From Yersinia enterocolitica (GTDB lineage Bacteria; Pseudomonadota; Gammaproteobacteria; Enterobacterales; Enterobacteriaceae), in contig NBTC02000002.1 in the NCBI GenBank assembly GCA_002082245.2, positions 1,984,001-2,048,000 of the forward strand: 64,000 nt of DNA. Reading direction: 5' to 3'. The translations under genes and the position numbers were made by a program. Positions 45,451 through 52,216 of the stretch are shown here, piece by piece (positions within the stretch are counted from its first letter, which is position 1; every line of letters starts with the position of its first letter). The notes under the pieces were generated by a model. It ran no database searches. It worked only from the letters and a program-made list of their open reading frames with translations, and was not told where the DNA came from.

Positions 45451-45836
45451 GCCGGATAGTCTTTAAATGGAAGCTGGAAGTGAGGGCCGTCTTTCAGCGT
45501 CTTCCAGTCGCCGCCCCACTCAATAGGAACGCCAACTTCTTTAGCGGCCTGTTTGAACACAGCCGCTATCTGTTCGTAGTATTTCCATTCCCATGAGCCG
45601 CTTGCGGTTGGGTAAGCAAATACGTCGATAGCGTGTCCAGTAATATGATGGCTATTCATGGTCTGGCTCTTGCCAGTTGCCACCAGCTCTTTTTGCCGCT
45701 CTACCGTACGGACACCTTCGATAACACCGAAATCAACAGCCGAAAGCTCAAGGGCGCGGCGAACCACTTTCACCAGATTAGCGTTAACGCCTTTCAGGTT
45801 ATTCTCGCTTCGCTGGCTAAATCTGAAATTTTTCAT
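45447..45836 (-). CDS. M15-family endolysin of the prophage
   Basis: A 129-residue M15 peptidase. Zinc-site motifs are N-S-H-H-I-T-G-H-A-I-D-V (about 60-72) and D-G-P-H-F-Q-L at the C-terminus, after W-G-G-D-W-K-T-L-K. It cleaves peptidoglycan cross-links as in phage T5-type and Salmonella phage endolysins. It is clearly related to the toxin-linked enzyme at 12772-13161 but richer in GC. It sits between the holin gene (three bases away) and Rz. Confidence 0.9.
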   Translation of the reverse strand: MKNFRFSQRSENNLKGVNANLVKVVRRALELSAVDFGVIEGVRTVERQKELVATGKSQTMNSHHITGHAIDVFAYPTASGSWEWKYYEQIAAVFKQAAKEVGVPIEWGGDWKTLKDGPHFQLPFKDYPA

Positions 45837-45839
45837 GGC

Positions 45840-46175
45840 TTATTTCTCTGTATTAGCGCCAGTTCGACGCTCAATAATGTTCAAAATAATTTCGCGGATT
45901 TTATCTGCACCAATAAAACCTATTACCGGGCCAATAGCTGGAGCGGCAGCAGAAGGAAGCCCCCAGTGTTCAAGTAACCCTCCGAGACTTAATGCAATCA
46001 GGGCGCAAACGCAGCCGCCCATAATTGAATAAATCCATCGTTTACCGTCTCTTACTGACATCATCACTGCTATCGAAAATGCGCTGGCTGCGGTGTAAAT
46101 AATCGGGGCGTTGTCAGCAATCCAGCTCATTGAAGTCACCACGAATCCCGGTGGGGTTTGATCGTTCATAGACAC
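45840..46175 (-). CDS. Phage holin
   Basis: A 111-residue holin with three hydrophobic segments (about 20-40, 48-68 and 77-92) and an acidic/basic end. It starts the prophage lysis cassette holin-endolysin-Rz/Rz1. A hairpin with A-tract at 46198-46225 lies upstream. It times lysis by forming large lesions in the inner membrane. The family is the same type as that of the island holin at 12465, though the sequences are diverged. Confidence 0.85.
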   Translation of the reverse strand: MSMNDQTPPGFVVTSMSWIADNAPIIYTAASAFSIAVMMSVRDGKRWIYSIMGGCVCALIALSLGGLLEHWGLPSAAAPAIGPVIGFIGADKIREIILNIIERRTGANTEK

Positions 46176-46370
46176 CCCTTATCCGGGCGTAAGAAATAAA
46201 AAAAGCCACGCAATAGCGCAGCCTTGATTCTGGTTAATTTTGACATATCATTAGTGTTTCTAATATGACATAAGGCACATTAAAACAGTAATTAAGGCGT
46301 TATTATGGAAAGTAGAGGCACACACACCTCTAAATTATTATCTTTATTAATTAGTTAAAATGGAGATTTA

Positions 46371-46637
46371 ATGAGTTTTTTACATACAAAAGAACACCTC
46401 GACAGAGGCGATACTGTTGCGGTTGAATGTTCACATCAAGTGAATGTGCTCGTTATGACCGATAATGACTTTAACAACTATAAGAATAACCGTGGATTCA
46501 ACTATCACGGCGGATTCTTTAGCCAGTTCCCAGCACATGTAACCGTTCCAAATACTGGCTCATGGAATATTGTTATCGCACTTCCTCCTGGTCGTCAGGC
46601 AAATATCAGGCACTCAATCAGTATTATTCCTGCTTGA
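46371..46637 (+). CDS. DUF1883-domain protein
   Basis: An 88-residue protein. It has the DUF1883 pattern: H-L-D-R-G-D-T-V-A-V-E, then V-L-V-M-T-D-x-x-F-x-N-Y-K-x-x-R, Y-H-G-G-F-F and W-N-I-V-I-A-L. The start has GGAG seven bases upstream. The gene points opposite to the lysis genes and sits between late functions, like a moron. A weak promoter (TTGACA at 46240) lies upstream. In other bacteria this domain is sometimes fused to TIR domains; no such fusion is present here. Confidence 0.82.
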   Translation: MSFLHTKEHLDRGDTVAVECSHQVNVLVMTDNDFNNYKNNRGFNYHGGFFSQFPAHVTVPNTGSWNIVIALPPGRQANIRHSISIIPA

Positions 46638-46793
46638 TTGTTCGCCTTTAGCCTGAAGTAATGCATCCTCAAGGGCGGAGATGATCTTCTCTTGCGTCCC
46701 GTCCTTTAAATAATTGTTGCTCGCCATGCCTTCCAGCGTTGCTGGATTACGCATCCAGATAATCTGTCCACCTTCTATGCAATTAATTTTCAT
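46614..46793 (-). CDS. Hypothetical small phage protein
   Basis: A 59-residue protein (I-E-G-G-Q-I-I-W-M-R-N-P-A-T-L-E, then K-I-I-S-A-L-E-D-A-L-L-Q-A-K). The start at 46793 has GAGG upstream. It runs convergent to the DUF1883 gene and overlaps its last 24 bases. Helical and acidic; no family recognised. Confidence 0.5.
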   Translation of the reverse strand: MKINCIEGGQIIWMRNPATLEGMASNNYLKDGTQEKIISALEDALLQAKGEQSSRNNTD

Positions 46794-46900
46794 GTCTGGC
46801 CTCTGTTAGTTATCTCATTAAAATTTAGCCCACCAGTTCAGCCACTCATTATCAGTAATGTGTGTGTGGAGTTGATTGGGTGACTGATGGGCTAAAACGA

Positions 46901-46926
46901 AAAAGCCCCAGCGAATGCCAGGGCTT
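46901..46926 (-). terminator. Possible leftward terminator
   Basis: On the minus strand GCCC...GGGC with a long loop, then TTTTTCG. It lies about 50 bases after the small gene at 46974. The stem is only four pairs long with some inner pairing, so support is moderate. Confidence 0.45.
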
Positions 46927-46973
46927 AATAATTAACCGAGCTATCTCGGCTGTTACATCACTACGAAGTCACA

Positions 46974-47174
46974 TTAACGCAGGATTTTATGAACTTTATT
47001 TTGAATATCTAGCTGCAATGACGGCGACTCAATACTTCCATCTGGAGAGCTTTTGTTCATTAGCATGGCATCGAGCTTCTCACGTTCTGTAGGGCTCAGA
47101 GTGCAATATAACGCTGCAACTATCTTTTTCAGTGCTAATAATTCAAGCGTTAAATGTGACGTGACGTCTGACAT
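46974..47174 (-). CDS. Hypothetical small phage protein
   Basis: A 66-residue mostly helical protein (L-T-L-E-L-L-A-L-K-K-I-V-A-A-L-Y, then S-P-T-E-R-E-K-L-D-A-M). The start has GAGAGG upstream at proper spacing. A terminator-like hairpin follows. No family is recognised; the composition suggests a small regulator or accessory protein. Confidence 0.55.
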   Translation of the reverse strand: MSDVTSHLTLELLALKKIVAALYCTLSPTEREKLDAMLMNKSSPDGSIESPSLQLDIQNKVHKILR

Positions 47175-47896
47175 GCTTTACCTCTCAGGAATCCTCTTGG
47201 ATTCGAGAGTATAGCTATTTCTGGTAGAAACTCTCTAAATCGATACCATAATTAATAATTTGCAAAAAAATGCCAGCATCTAACTTCACTACATTCGACT
47301 GAGCACCAACCATTAGTGAGGCAATGCTCCGAATAGATTGGGATATGAACCGGTTATTCAATGAAGCACAGGCGAATGTAGAAATGAAAAAAAAGCCCTA
47401 GCGGTTAGGCGGGGCTGAAGCGAAGGGGTATCGTTACGGGGGCCTGCCCGTGGTACTGGCCAGTTGGTTATACATTAACTCTAGCTTATAAAACCATTAA
47501 CGCGATTGGATAGTTAATAAAAATCACTATTACTAATGCGTATTATTAAGCATATCTTTATGAATTTTATTAACTTACCTATTAAACTTAACTTAAGTCA
47601 CATTAATTAAATAAAACAATCATATGATATCTGGCAGTAAAAACTTCCCTGGTATTCGCCTATTAGCCCCCCTTACCAAGATAAGCGGTGGTAAGTTTTT
47701 TTTGCACCCAAGAATCAACATTCGGCTGGATACTGTTTCACAACGATTGGATTAACCAATCCAGTACCCATGCGAATACATCAGCCCATATGTTAGACAA
47801 TCGTCAACCAACAAAAAGGGATAGTGATTGAACTTTGTTACCTATATACGTATCTGTAGTTATATGAATACTCTTGAGTAAAAAAAGGGACTACGA
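47175..47896. other. Non-coding region, probably late promoter/leader
   Basis: About 720 bases without a supported gene. Two terminator-like elements are present. One on the minus strand at 47387-47415 ends in eight T (GCCC...GGGC with CCTA/TAGG inside). One on the plus strand at 47672-47703 has stem CTTACCA/TGGTAAG and eight T. A GC-rich patch (47425-47460) stands out in an AT-rich setting. Between Q and the lysis genes, such a region would fit the Q-responsive late leader. The rest shows nothing I can name. Confidence 0.45.
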
Positions 47897-48130
47897 ATGA
47901 AAAAACTATTAATCATCTTAATTATCCTCATTGGCTCTATAGTTTTAGTTGCCTTTGCTGCACATGCAGTGGGCATGGAACTGTTTGAGTTAATTATGCA
48001 CAAATCCGGGGTCAGTTGTTATTTTAAGAAGTTAATAAAAATGATAAATAAATTTCTAAATTTAGGACTGCATGGCTCAATTGACTTAAATAGTTTCCGG
48101 TCTTTCCCGGCCGTCACTTCACATCAGTGA
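47897..48130 (+). CDS. Putative small membrane protein
   Basis: A 77-residue open frame. The first 28 residues form a strong membrane helix with a basic start (M-K-K-L-L-I-I-L-I-I-L-I-G); the rest is basic and has no known domain. AGGGA lies nine bases before the ATG. No family is recognised. The frame could be a real short gene ending earlier, or a chance one in AT-rich DNA. Confidence 0.4.
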   Translation: MKKLLIILIILIGSIVLVAFAAHAVGMELFELIMHKSGVSCYFKKLIKMINKFLNLGLHGSIDLNSFRSFPAVTSHQ

Positions 48131-48190
48131 GGCATACTCAGCTTCTTTTGGAAAGTCGATAGTGCGTATCAACCTGAGCATACCTCGCAA

Positions 48191-48460
48191 TCAGTATAAG
48201 CGAGACTCTTTCTGGTCTTCAAATTTATTACTCAACTCAATGCTGTCTGGCAATAACGCCCATGCGACATAGAAATCATGCGGTGTCAGTTCACTCATTA
48301 GCCAGGTATAAATACCGGTATAGCCATCTGAGTCACGCACGTAGCCAATATGATAACCATCGCAAGGATTGAGCAATAATACTGTTTTGCCGTCCATGTC
48401 AGACGTTAGCTTCTCGTTTGCTGGGTGGAATGACAAACCCTCGATGATCTTCTTCGACAT
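48191..48460 (-). CDS. Hypothetical phage protein
   Basis: An 89-residue protein (G-L-S-F-H-P-A-N-E-K-L-T-S, then V-L-L-L-N-P-C-D-G-Y-H-I-G-Y-V-R, W-L-M-S-E-L-T-P-H-D-F-Y-V-A-W-A-L-L-P). The start at 48460 has GGAG upstream; a longer ORF start at 48493 is not preceded by a ribosome site. Small, with several aromatic residues; it looks like an intact phage accessory gene of unknown role. Confidence 0.6.
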   Translation of the reverse strand: MSKKIIEGLSFHPANEKLTSDMDGKTVLLLNPCDGYHIGYVRDSDGYTGIYTWLMSELTPHDFYVAWALLPDSIELSNKFEDQKESRLY

Positions 48461-48514
48461 TATCTGGCTCCAGAAATTACAAAACCCCGGCAATTAACCG
48501 AGGCTTTGAATTTG

Positions 48515-48720
48515 GTGCTGTGATAGCTAGCTTCACGGGTAGGATGACTGAGCCAACAATCGTTACAAAGTAACTATCACAGCACTGTATAATTTACATT
48601 GTAATTATAAACAAAGAGTAAACATAACCATGTTTATAGTTTCTATGCGTCACAAAATGACAAAACCCTGCCGAAGCGAGGTCTTTTAAATTATGTAAGC
48701 TGCGTAACAAAGTAACTATC
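48515..48720. promoter_or_regulatory. Repeat-rich control region upstream of the two-gene module
   Basis: GTTACAAAGTAACTATC at 48562-48578 recurs as GTAACAAAGTAACTATC at 48704-48720; each contains a GTTAC/GTAAC-type dyad. A 15-bp inverted repeat (48515-48529 with 48571-48585, one mismatch) overlaps the first copy. These look like operators for a repressor controlling the gene at 48806, or the divergent gene at 48191. Confidence 0.5.
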
Positions 48721-48805
48721 CTTATCACAGTACAGACATTTTTGCGTACGCGTTAATTATTTTCATGTATCTTGTATTTTATTTTTTCCGCTCTAAGGAT
48801 TGGAT

Positions 48806-49759
48806 ATGCTTTTAGGTAATTATGATAGATATGTTGTTCAATGTGAGGTCGAACTAGGAAGAACACCTAAAGATGCCCCCACTATGCCCGCATCAGATGC
48901 ATTATTAGCTGTTCAGGCTATGTTCAAAGCAAACAAAGCCATTTACAGCATCGGTGCTGGAAAATCTACCGTGCGAATAGTGGATATGAAAAGAGATGAT
49001 GCCAAAGGACATACAACTATATTGTTTCAATATGCGAATTCAGAAGCGTCAGATCCGCATTTTGCAAACAAGAAAACAGGGGAGTCGCGTAAAGCTGACA
49101 GAGCTGATGATGAAGCCCCAGCGATTACTTGTCATATTTGCATAAAGCACACTCCTCACAACGCTGAATTATTCCCTGATCTGTATAAAGCGATAGTAGA
49201 AGAGGTTCCCGGACTGACGAAGTCGTTAATCTCTAGTGCATTAACTTGGATGATATCTGAATCAACCAACTACACTTTTGAACGTAAAGAAGGTAATAAG
49301 TCACGCGAAATAAAATGCAGACCAATTATTAATATTACTCCTTACGCTTCAAAAACACTTCAAGAATCATTGAAAACTGGTGTTCTTACGGGCATGACGG
49401 CAGTAAGGTATAAAAACAATAAAAAGTTGGACGAAGATGGCGATATTCATGTGATTCAAGAAACAATGATCTTGGCATTTAAAAAAACGCGCGGCCAAAA
49501 AGCAATCGATCTTGTGAAAAAGGCAAGTGATCTAGTTAGAGGCATGGAATATTCCAATTTAAAACTAACAAGAAAGGATCAGAATAAGCGGGTTATAAGT
49601 GATGAAATTGATGTTTCTTATGAGAAATCCATAGAGGATATTGCTGATACTATATTTTCGGAGAAAGAGAAAATAATATTAACAGATATAATAGAAATGT
49701 GCCAAAAGCAGATTCATGCACAACTTGCTACAAAAATGAACGTTTTACTGTTAAAATAG
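48806..49759 (+). CDS. Large soluble protein of unknown function, first gene of a two-gene module
   Basis: A 317-residue protein starting M-L-L-G-N-Y-D-R-Y-V-V-Q-C-E, with AAGGA before the ATG. It is charged and Lys-rich, with no membrane segment and no nuclease or ATPase motif that I can see; G-A-G-K-S-T near residue 52 looks like a short P-loop fragment but lacks context. Middle and C-terminal parts contain S-A-L-T-W-M-I-S-E and a long helical end. The next gene, 37 bases downstream, encodes a membrane protein. The pair is set in opposite direction to late genes, the usual place of accessory or defence genes. No function is assigned. Confidence 0.75.
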   Translation: MLLGNYDRYVVQCEVELGRTPKDAPTMPASDALLAVQAMFKANKAIYSIGAGKSTVRIVDMKRDDAKGHTTILFQYANSEASDPHFANKKTGESRKADRADDEAPAITCHICIKHTPHNAELFPDLYKAIVEEVPGLTKSLISSALTWMISESTNYTFERKEGNKSREIKCRPIINITPYASKTLQESLKTGVLTGMTAVRYKNNKKLDEDGDIHVIQETMILAFKKTRGQKAIDLVKKASDLVRGMEYSNLKLTRKDQNKRVISDEIDVSYEKSIEDIADTIFSEKEKIILTDIIEMCQKQIHAQLATKMNVLLLK

Positions 49760-49796
49760 AAGACATGGCAAACGATGGATTTTATTGGGAGGGGTT

Positions 49797-50423
49797 ATGA
49801 GTGCTTTAAGTAAAATTGCAACTCCTATCAATTACATAAGGATTTGCCACCCTGAAAAAAGGGTCTTCGATTTTTGGATTCCAGCACTTGCTTCTATAAG
49901 TATTGGACTTTTCCTATTATCTTTAGACAAGCCCATCGCGATCCTTAGCAAGGATGGCTTAATCTCTGTTGTTAATGGGATTTTACAAATTTTATCAGGA
50001 TTTTACATTGCTTCGATGGCAGCAGTTGCTACTTTTCAAAAAGATGGAATGGATGATTTAATGGATGGTACCCCTCCCACATTAAAAGGGGTTAGCTTAA
50101 CCAGAAGGAAATTTCTTACATATCTTTTTGGTTATTTAGCTTTTTCCAGCATTCTGCTCTATTTTATTGGTGGCGGGTTACAACTTCTTGCTCCAACTAT
50201 CGCTAAGATAGCATGGATTAATATTACACTGGTAAAGCAGACTTTCGTCACTATATACTTATTCATAGTAATGAATATACTTTGCACAACAGTGCTTGGT
50301 ATGCACTTTATGATAGATAAAATGCATGATGATAAGCAAAAGGTAAAACTTAATCATGTGGAATTTAACGAAAGTCAAGATTTTCATACAGACAAGAATG
50401 ATTCAGATAATAAAAGAGACTAA
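49797..50423 (+). CDS. Multi-pass membrane protein, second gene of the module
   Basis: A 208-residue protein with about four membrane segments: residues about 28-46, 60-80, 108-130 and 147-172, separated by short loops, and a hydrophilic His/Asp/Lys-rich C-terminus. GGAGGGG lies before the ATG at 49797. It is in one transcript with the 317-residue protein, and the terminator at 50412 overlaps its stop codon. Paired soluble and membrane proteins occur in several phage-defence systems, such as Kiwa, where the order is membrane first. This pair does not match one that I can name. Confidence 0.72.
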   Translation: MSALSKIATPINYIRICHPEKRVFDFWIPALASISIGLFLLSLDKPIAILSKDGLISVVNGILQILSGFYIASMAAVATFQKDGMDDLMDGTPPTLKGVSLTRRKFLTYLFGYLAFSSILLYFIGGGLQLLAPTIAKIAWINITLVKQTFVTIYLFIVMNILCTTVLGMHFMIDKMHDDKQKVKLNHVEFNESQDFHTDKNDSDNKRD

Positions 50424-50436
50424 GAGTCTCTTTTAT
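50412..50436 (+). terminator. Terminator overlapping the stop of the membrane-protein gene
   Basis: A perfect 10-bp stem, AAAAGAGACT/AGTCTCTTTT, with a three-base loop that contains the end of the stop codon, followed by ATTATAAT. The A/T-rich stem can work in both directions, ending leftward Q transcripts too. Confidence 0.7.
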
Positions 50437-50487
50437 TATAATGAGATCAACTTACTAACAGTTCTTATTTATTCCTCTTCCTCATTA

Positions 50488-50847
50488 TTATATATCTAAA
50501 CGAATATCTAACATTGCTAAACACCCACCAATAAACCCCTGCGCCGTCTGCATCTCTTTTCTGATTGTCCCATCTGAGCATTTCCGTCTTTTGGCTATCA
50601 TGCGCAGTGAAACACCAAATACATAATGCAAAATCACCAGCTCATATTCTTCTGGTTTGTACTTTTTCAGTCGTGCCACACAGCCATCAATCATAATGCC
50701 ATCATCATCGCAGCACTGAGGTCTTGATTTATTAGTGTTCGGCAATAAACTTTTAAACCCTGCGGCGACTGGTTGCCAATCTACCTGGCTGTTATCACTA
50801 GCAGCCCAACCTCCCCAGCGTTCTAATACCAATTGAATATCACGCAT
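50488..50847 (-). CDS. Antitermination protein Q-like
   Basis: A 119-residue protein matching the short Q family (Phage_antitermQ): start I-Q-L-V-L-E-R-W-G-G-W-A-A, then P-x-C-C-D-D-D-G-x-x-I-D, and an HTH-like C-terminal part with Y-E-L-V-I-L-H-Y-V-F-G-V-S-L-R-M-I-A-K. It lets RNA polymerase read through terminators of the late operon that follows on this strand. It is upstream of lysis and head genes, with the opposite two-gene module in between. Confidence 0.88.
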   Translation of the reverse strand: MRDIQLVLERWGGWAASDNSQVDWQPVAAGFKSLLPNTNKSRPQCCDDDGIMIDGCVARLKKYKPEEYELVILHYVFGVSLRMIAKRRKCSDGTIRKEMQTAQGFIGGCLAMLDIRLDI

Positions 50848-50885
50848 ATTATGGATACCCCTCTGAATTCCTGGACGTTACCCAA

Positions 50886-50917
50886 TAAAAAAGCGAGCCG
50901 TATTTAATATACGACTC
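50886..50917 (-). terminator. Leftward terminator before Q
   Basis: Stem GAGTCGTAT/ATACGGCTC with one mismatch, then GCTTTTTTATT on the minus strand. It lies about 190 bases after the gene at 51110 and before Q, and may keep Q expression separate. Confidence 0.65.
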
Positions 50918-51109
50918 ACTATTTATATTGATTAGCTATGTAGATATATTATCATAAATCGTAACGATAAATGAGGAAATAACGGTAATATCTGCCACGA
51001 TAGCAGCACGTTAGGCGACGTTAATTGATTTATTTAACAAAGTCGTTTATTACAGGTGCATTCATCACCAGATCCCCCGTCTATTCCAATGCTTCTGCTT
51101 TTGCATCCC

Positions 51110-52108
51110 CTATACGCACTCATGCACTCCTATCAAATTCAGATATACCGCATCACTATTTGAGCCAATAAAATCCTGATGTCGCTCACTTTGCAAATAC
51201 CATTTCAATACATCCAGTGCCTCTCGTTGATGGCGAGGGCGGATGATTTCAAGCTTCTTATCAAGATAGGTTTCACGGTCTGATATAGGGCCGTCGCAAT
51301 CATAACCATATCCACCAGGGTCCATTTCTTTGCAAGCAGCATTACGCACCGTATATAACCATTGCCAATACTGAAATTCTCTTACAACATCAGACAGTGT
51401 ATGAGGCTCTGGTAAAACCCCAGCGAAACCCTTTGACGCTTGCGCTCGCAGGTCCCATACCTCAGTAACTCGCTTACCCTCAATACATCCCTCCTTTTTT
51501 TCCTTAGGTGTCCAGCCAAAATCATTATCATAAATATCACCACAGACCATCTCCATGAGTTGTTCAGCTTTGGTAGGTTCCAATGCAGCCTCATAGCTGC
51601 CAAATGTCCCCCTGACTTCTGCTGCACGAGTAAATTGGGTTCTGGCCCTGTCTATATAATGCTGCGGGTCGCCCATCATCATTGTGGAAAAGCTGGCAGT
51701 CCATCCCGCACCATTCGCTTCCAAATAACGAGTGTAATTATCACGAGCATCTTTGGGGGAGATAGTCAGTTTGTGCAAGGCTTCCTCTGCGGCGGCAATA
51801 TGTCCCGGTTCGCCGGTATTGATAACTTCCAACACCCATAAATAGGCGTCGGTCTGCCTGTCTCCCGTAATACGCCGCTGTACAGGTAACGGCTTTGGCA
51901 CTATAAGTGCAGTGCTGTATTGCTTCTCTGGTATCTCAAACATCGCGACATGCTCGGGATTATCAGCAAATAATCCAGACCGCTTACAGGCGCTTTTGAC
52001 TGTGCTCAGATTCAAGTTAGTCATGTCAGCTATCCGTTTATAACCGATGCCTGACTGTTTAAGCCGAAATACCTCAGCACGTAATTCTTTTGTCATTGTC
52101 ATTCTCAT
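51110..52108 (-). CDS. Phage protein with N-terminal HTH
   Basis: A 332-residue protein. The N-terminus has a helix-turn-helix resembling sigma/transposase types (E-L-R-A-E-V-F-R-L-K-Q-S-G-I-G-Y-K-R-I-A). The middle has a helical segment with W-V-L-E-V-I-N-T-G, and C-terminal parts include Y-G-Y-D-C-D-G-P-I-S. No catalytic motif is seen. It lies between Q and the primase gene, the place of early regulatory genes. The start was set at 52108; nearby ATGs at 52117, 52102 and 52096 are also possible. Function is unknown. Confidence 0.6.
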   Translation of the reverse strand: MRMTMTKELRAEVFRLKQSGIGYKRIADMTNLNLSTVKSACKRSGLFADNPEHVAMFEIPEKQYSTALIVPKPLPVQRRITGDRQTDAYLWVLEVINTGEPGHIAAAEEALHKLTISPKDARDNYTRYLEANGAGWTASFSTMMMGDPQHYIDRARTQFTRAAEVRGTFGSYEAALEPTKAEQLMEMVCGDIYDNDFGWTPKEKKEGCIEGKRVTEVWDLRAQASKGFAGVLPEPHTLSDVVREFQYWQWLYTVRNAACKEMDPGGYGYDCDGPISDRETYLDKKLEIIRPRHQREALDVLKWYLQSERHQDFIGSNSDAVYLNLIGVHECV

Positions 52109-52216
52109 GATATGCATACCCTGTATTCTTTTACTCTCTGTCAGGGCATTGGTGTAATACCCCGCCAGAGAGAATGATTTATCCGATTCAGGTCAGTTCA
52201 AATGGAGGCAATCTGC

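Noticed and set aside
48956..48975. P-loop NTPase motif in the 317-residue protein
   Set aside because: G-A-G-K-S-T is present, but there is no preceding beta-strand pattern of a Walker A site and no Walker B motif downstream.
48806..50423. Kiwa defence system
   Set aside because: A membrane protein and a ~315-residue partner are present, but the gene order is reversed and I see no sequence feature that ties them to KwaA or KwaB. Kept only as an unknown pair.
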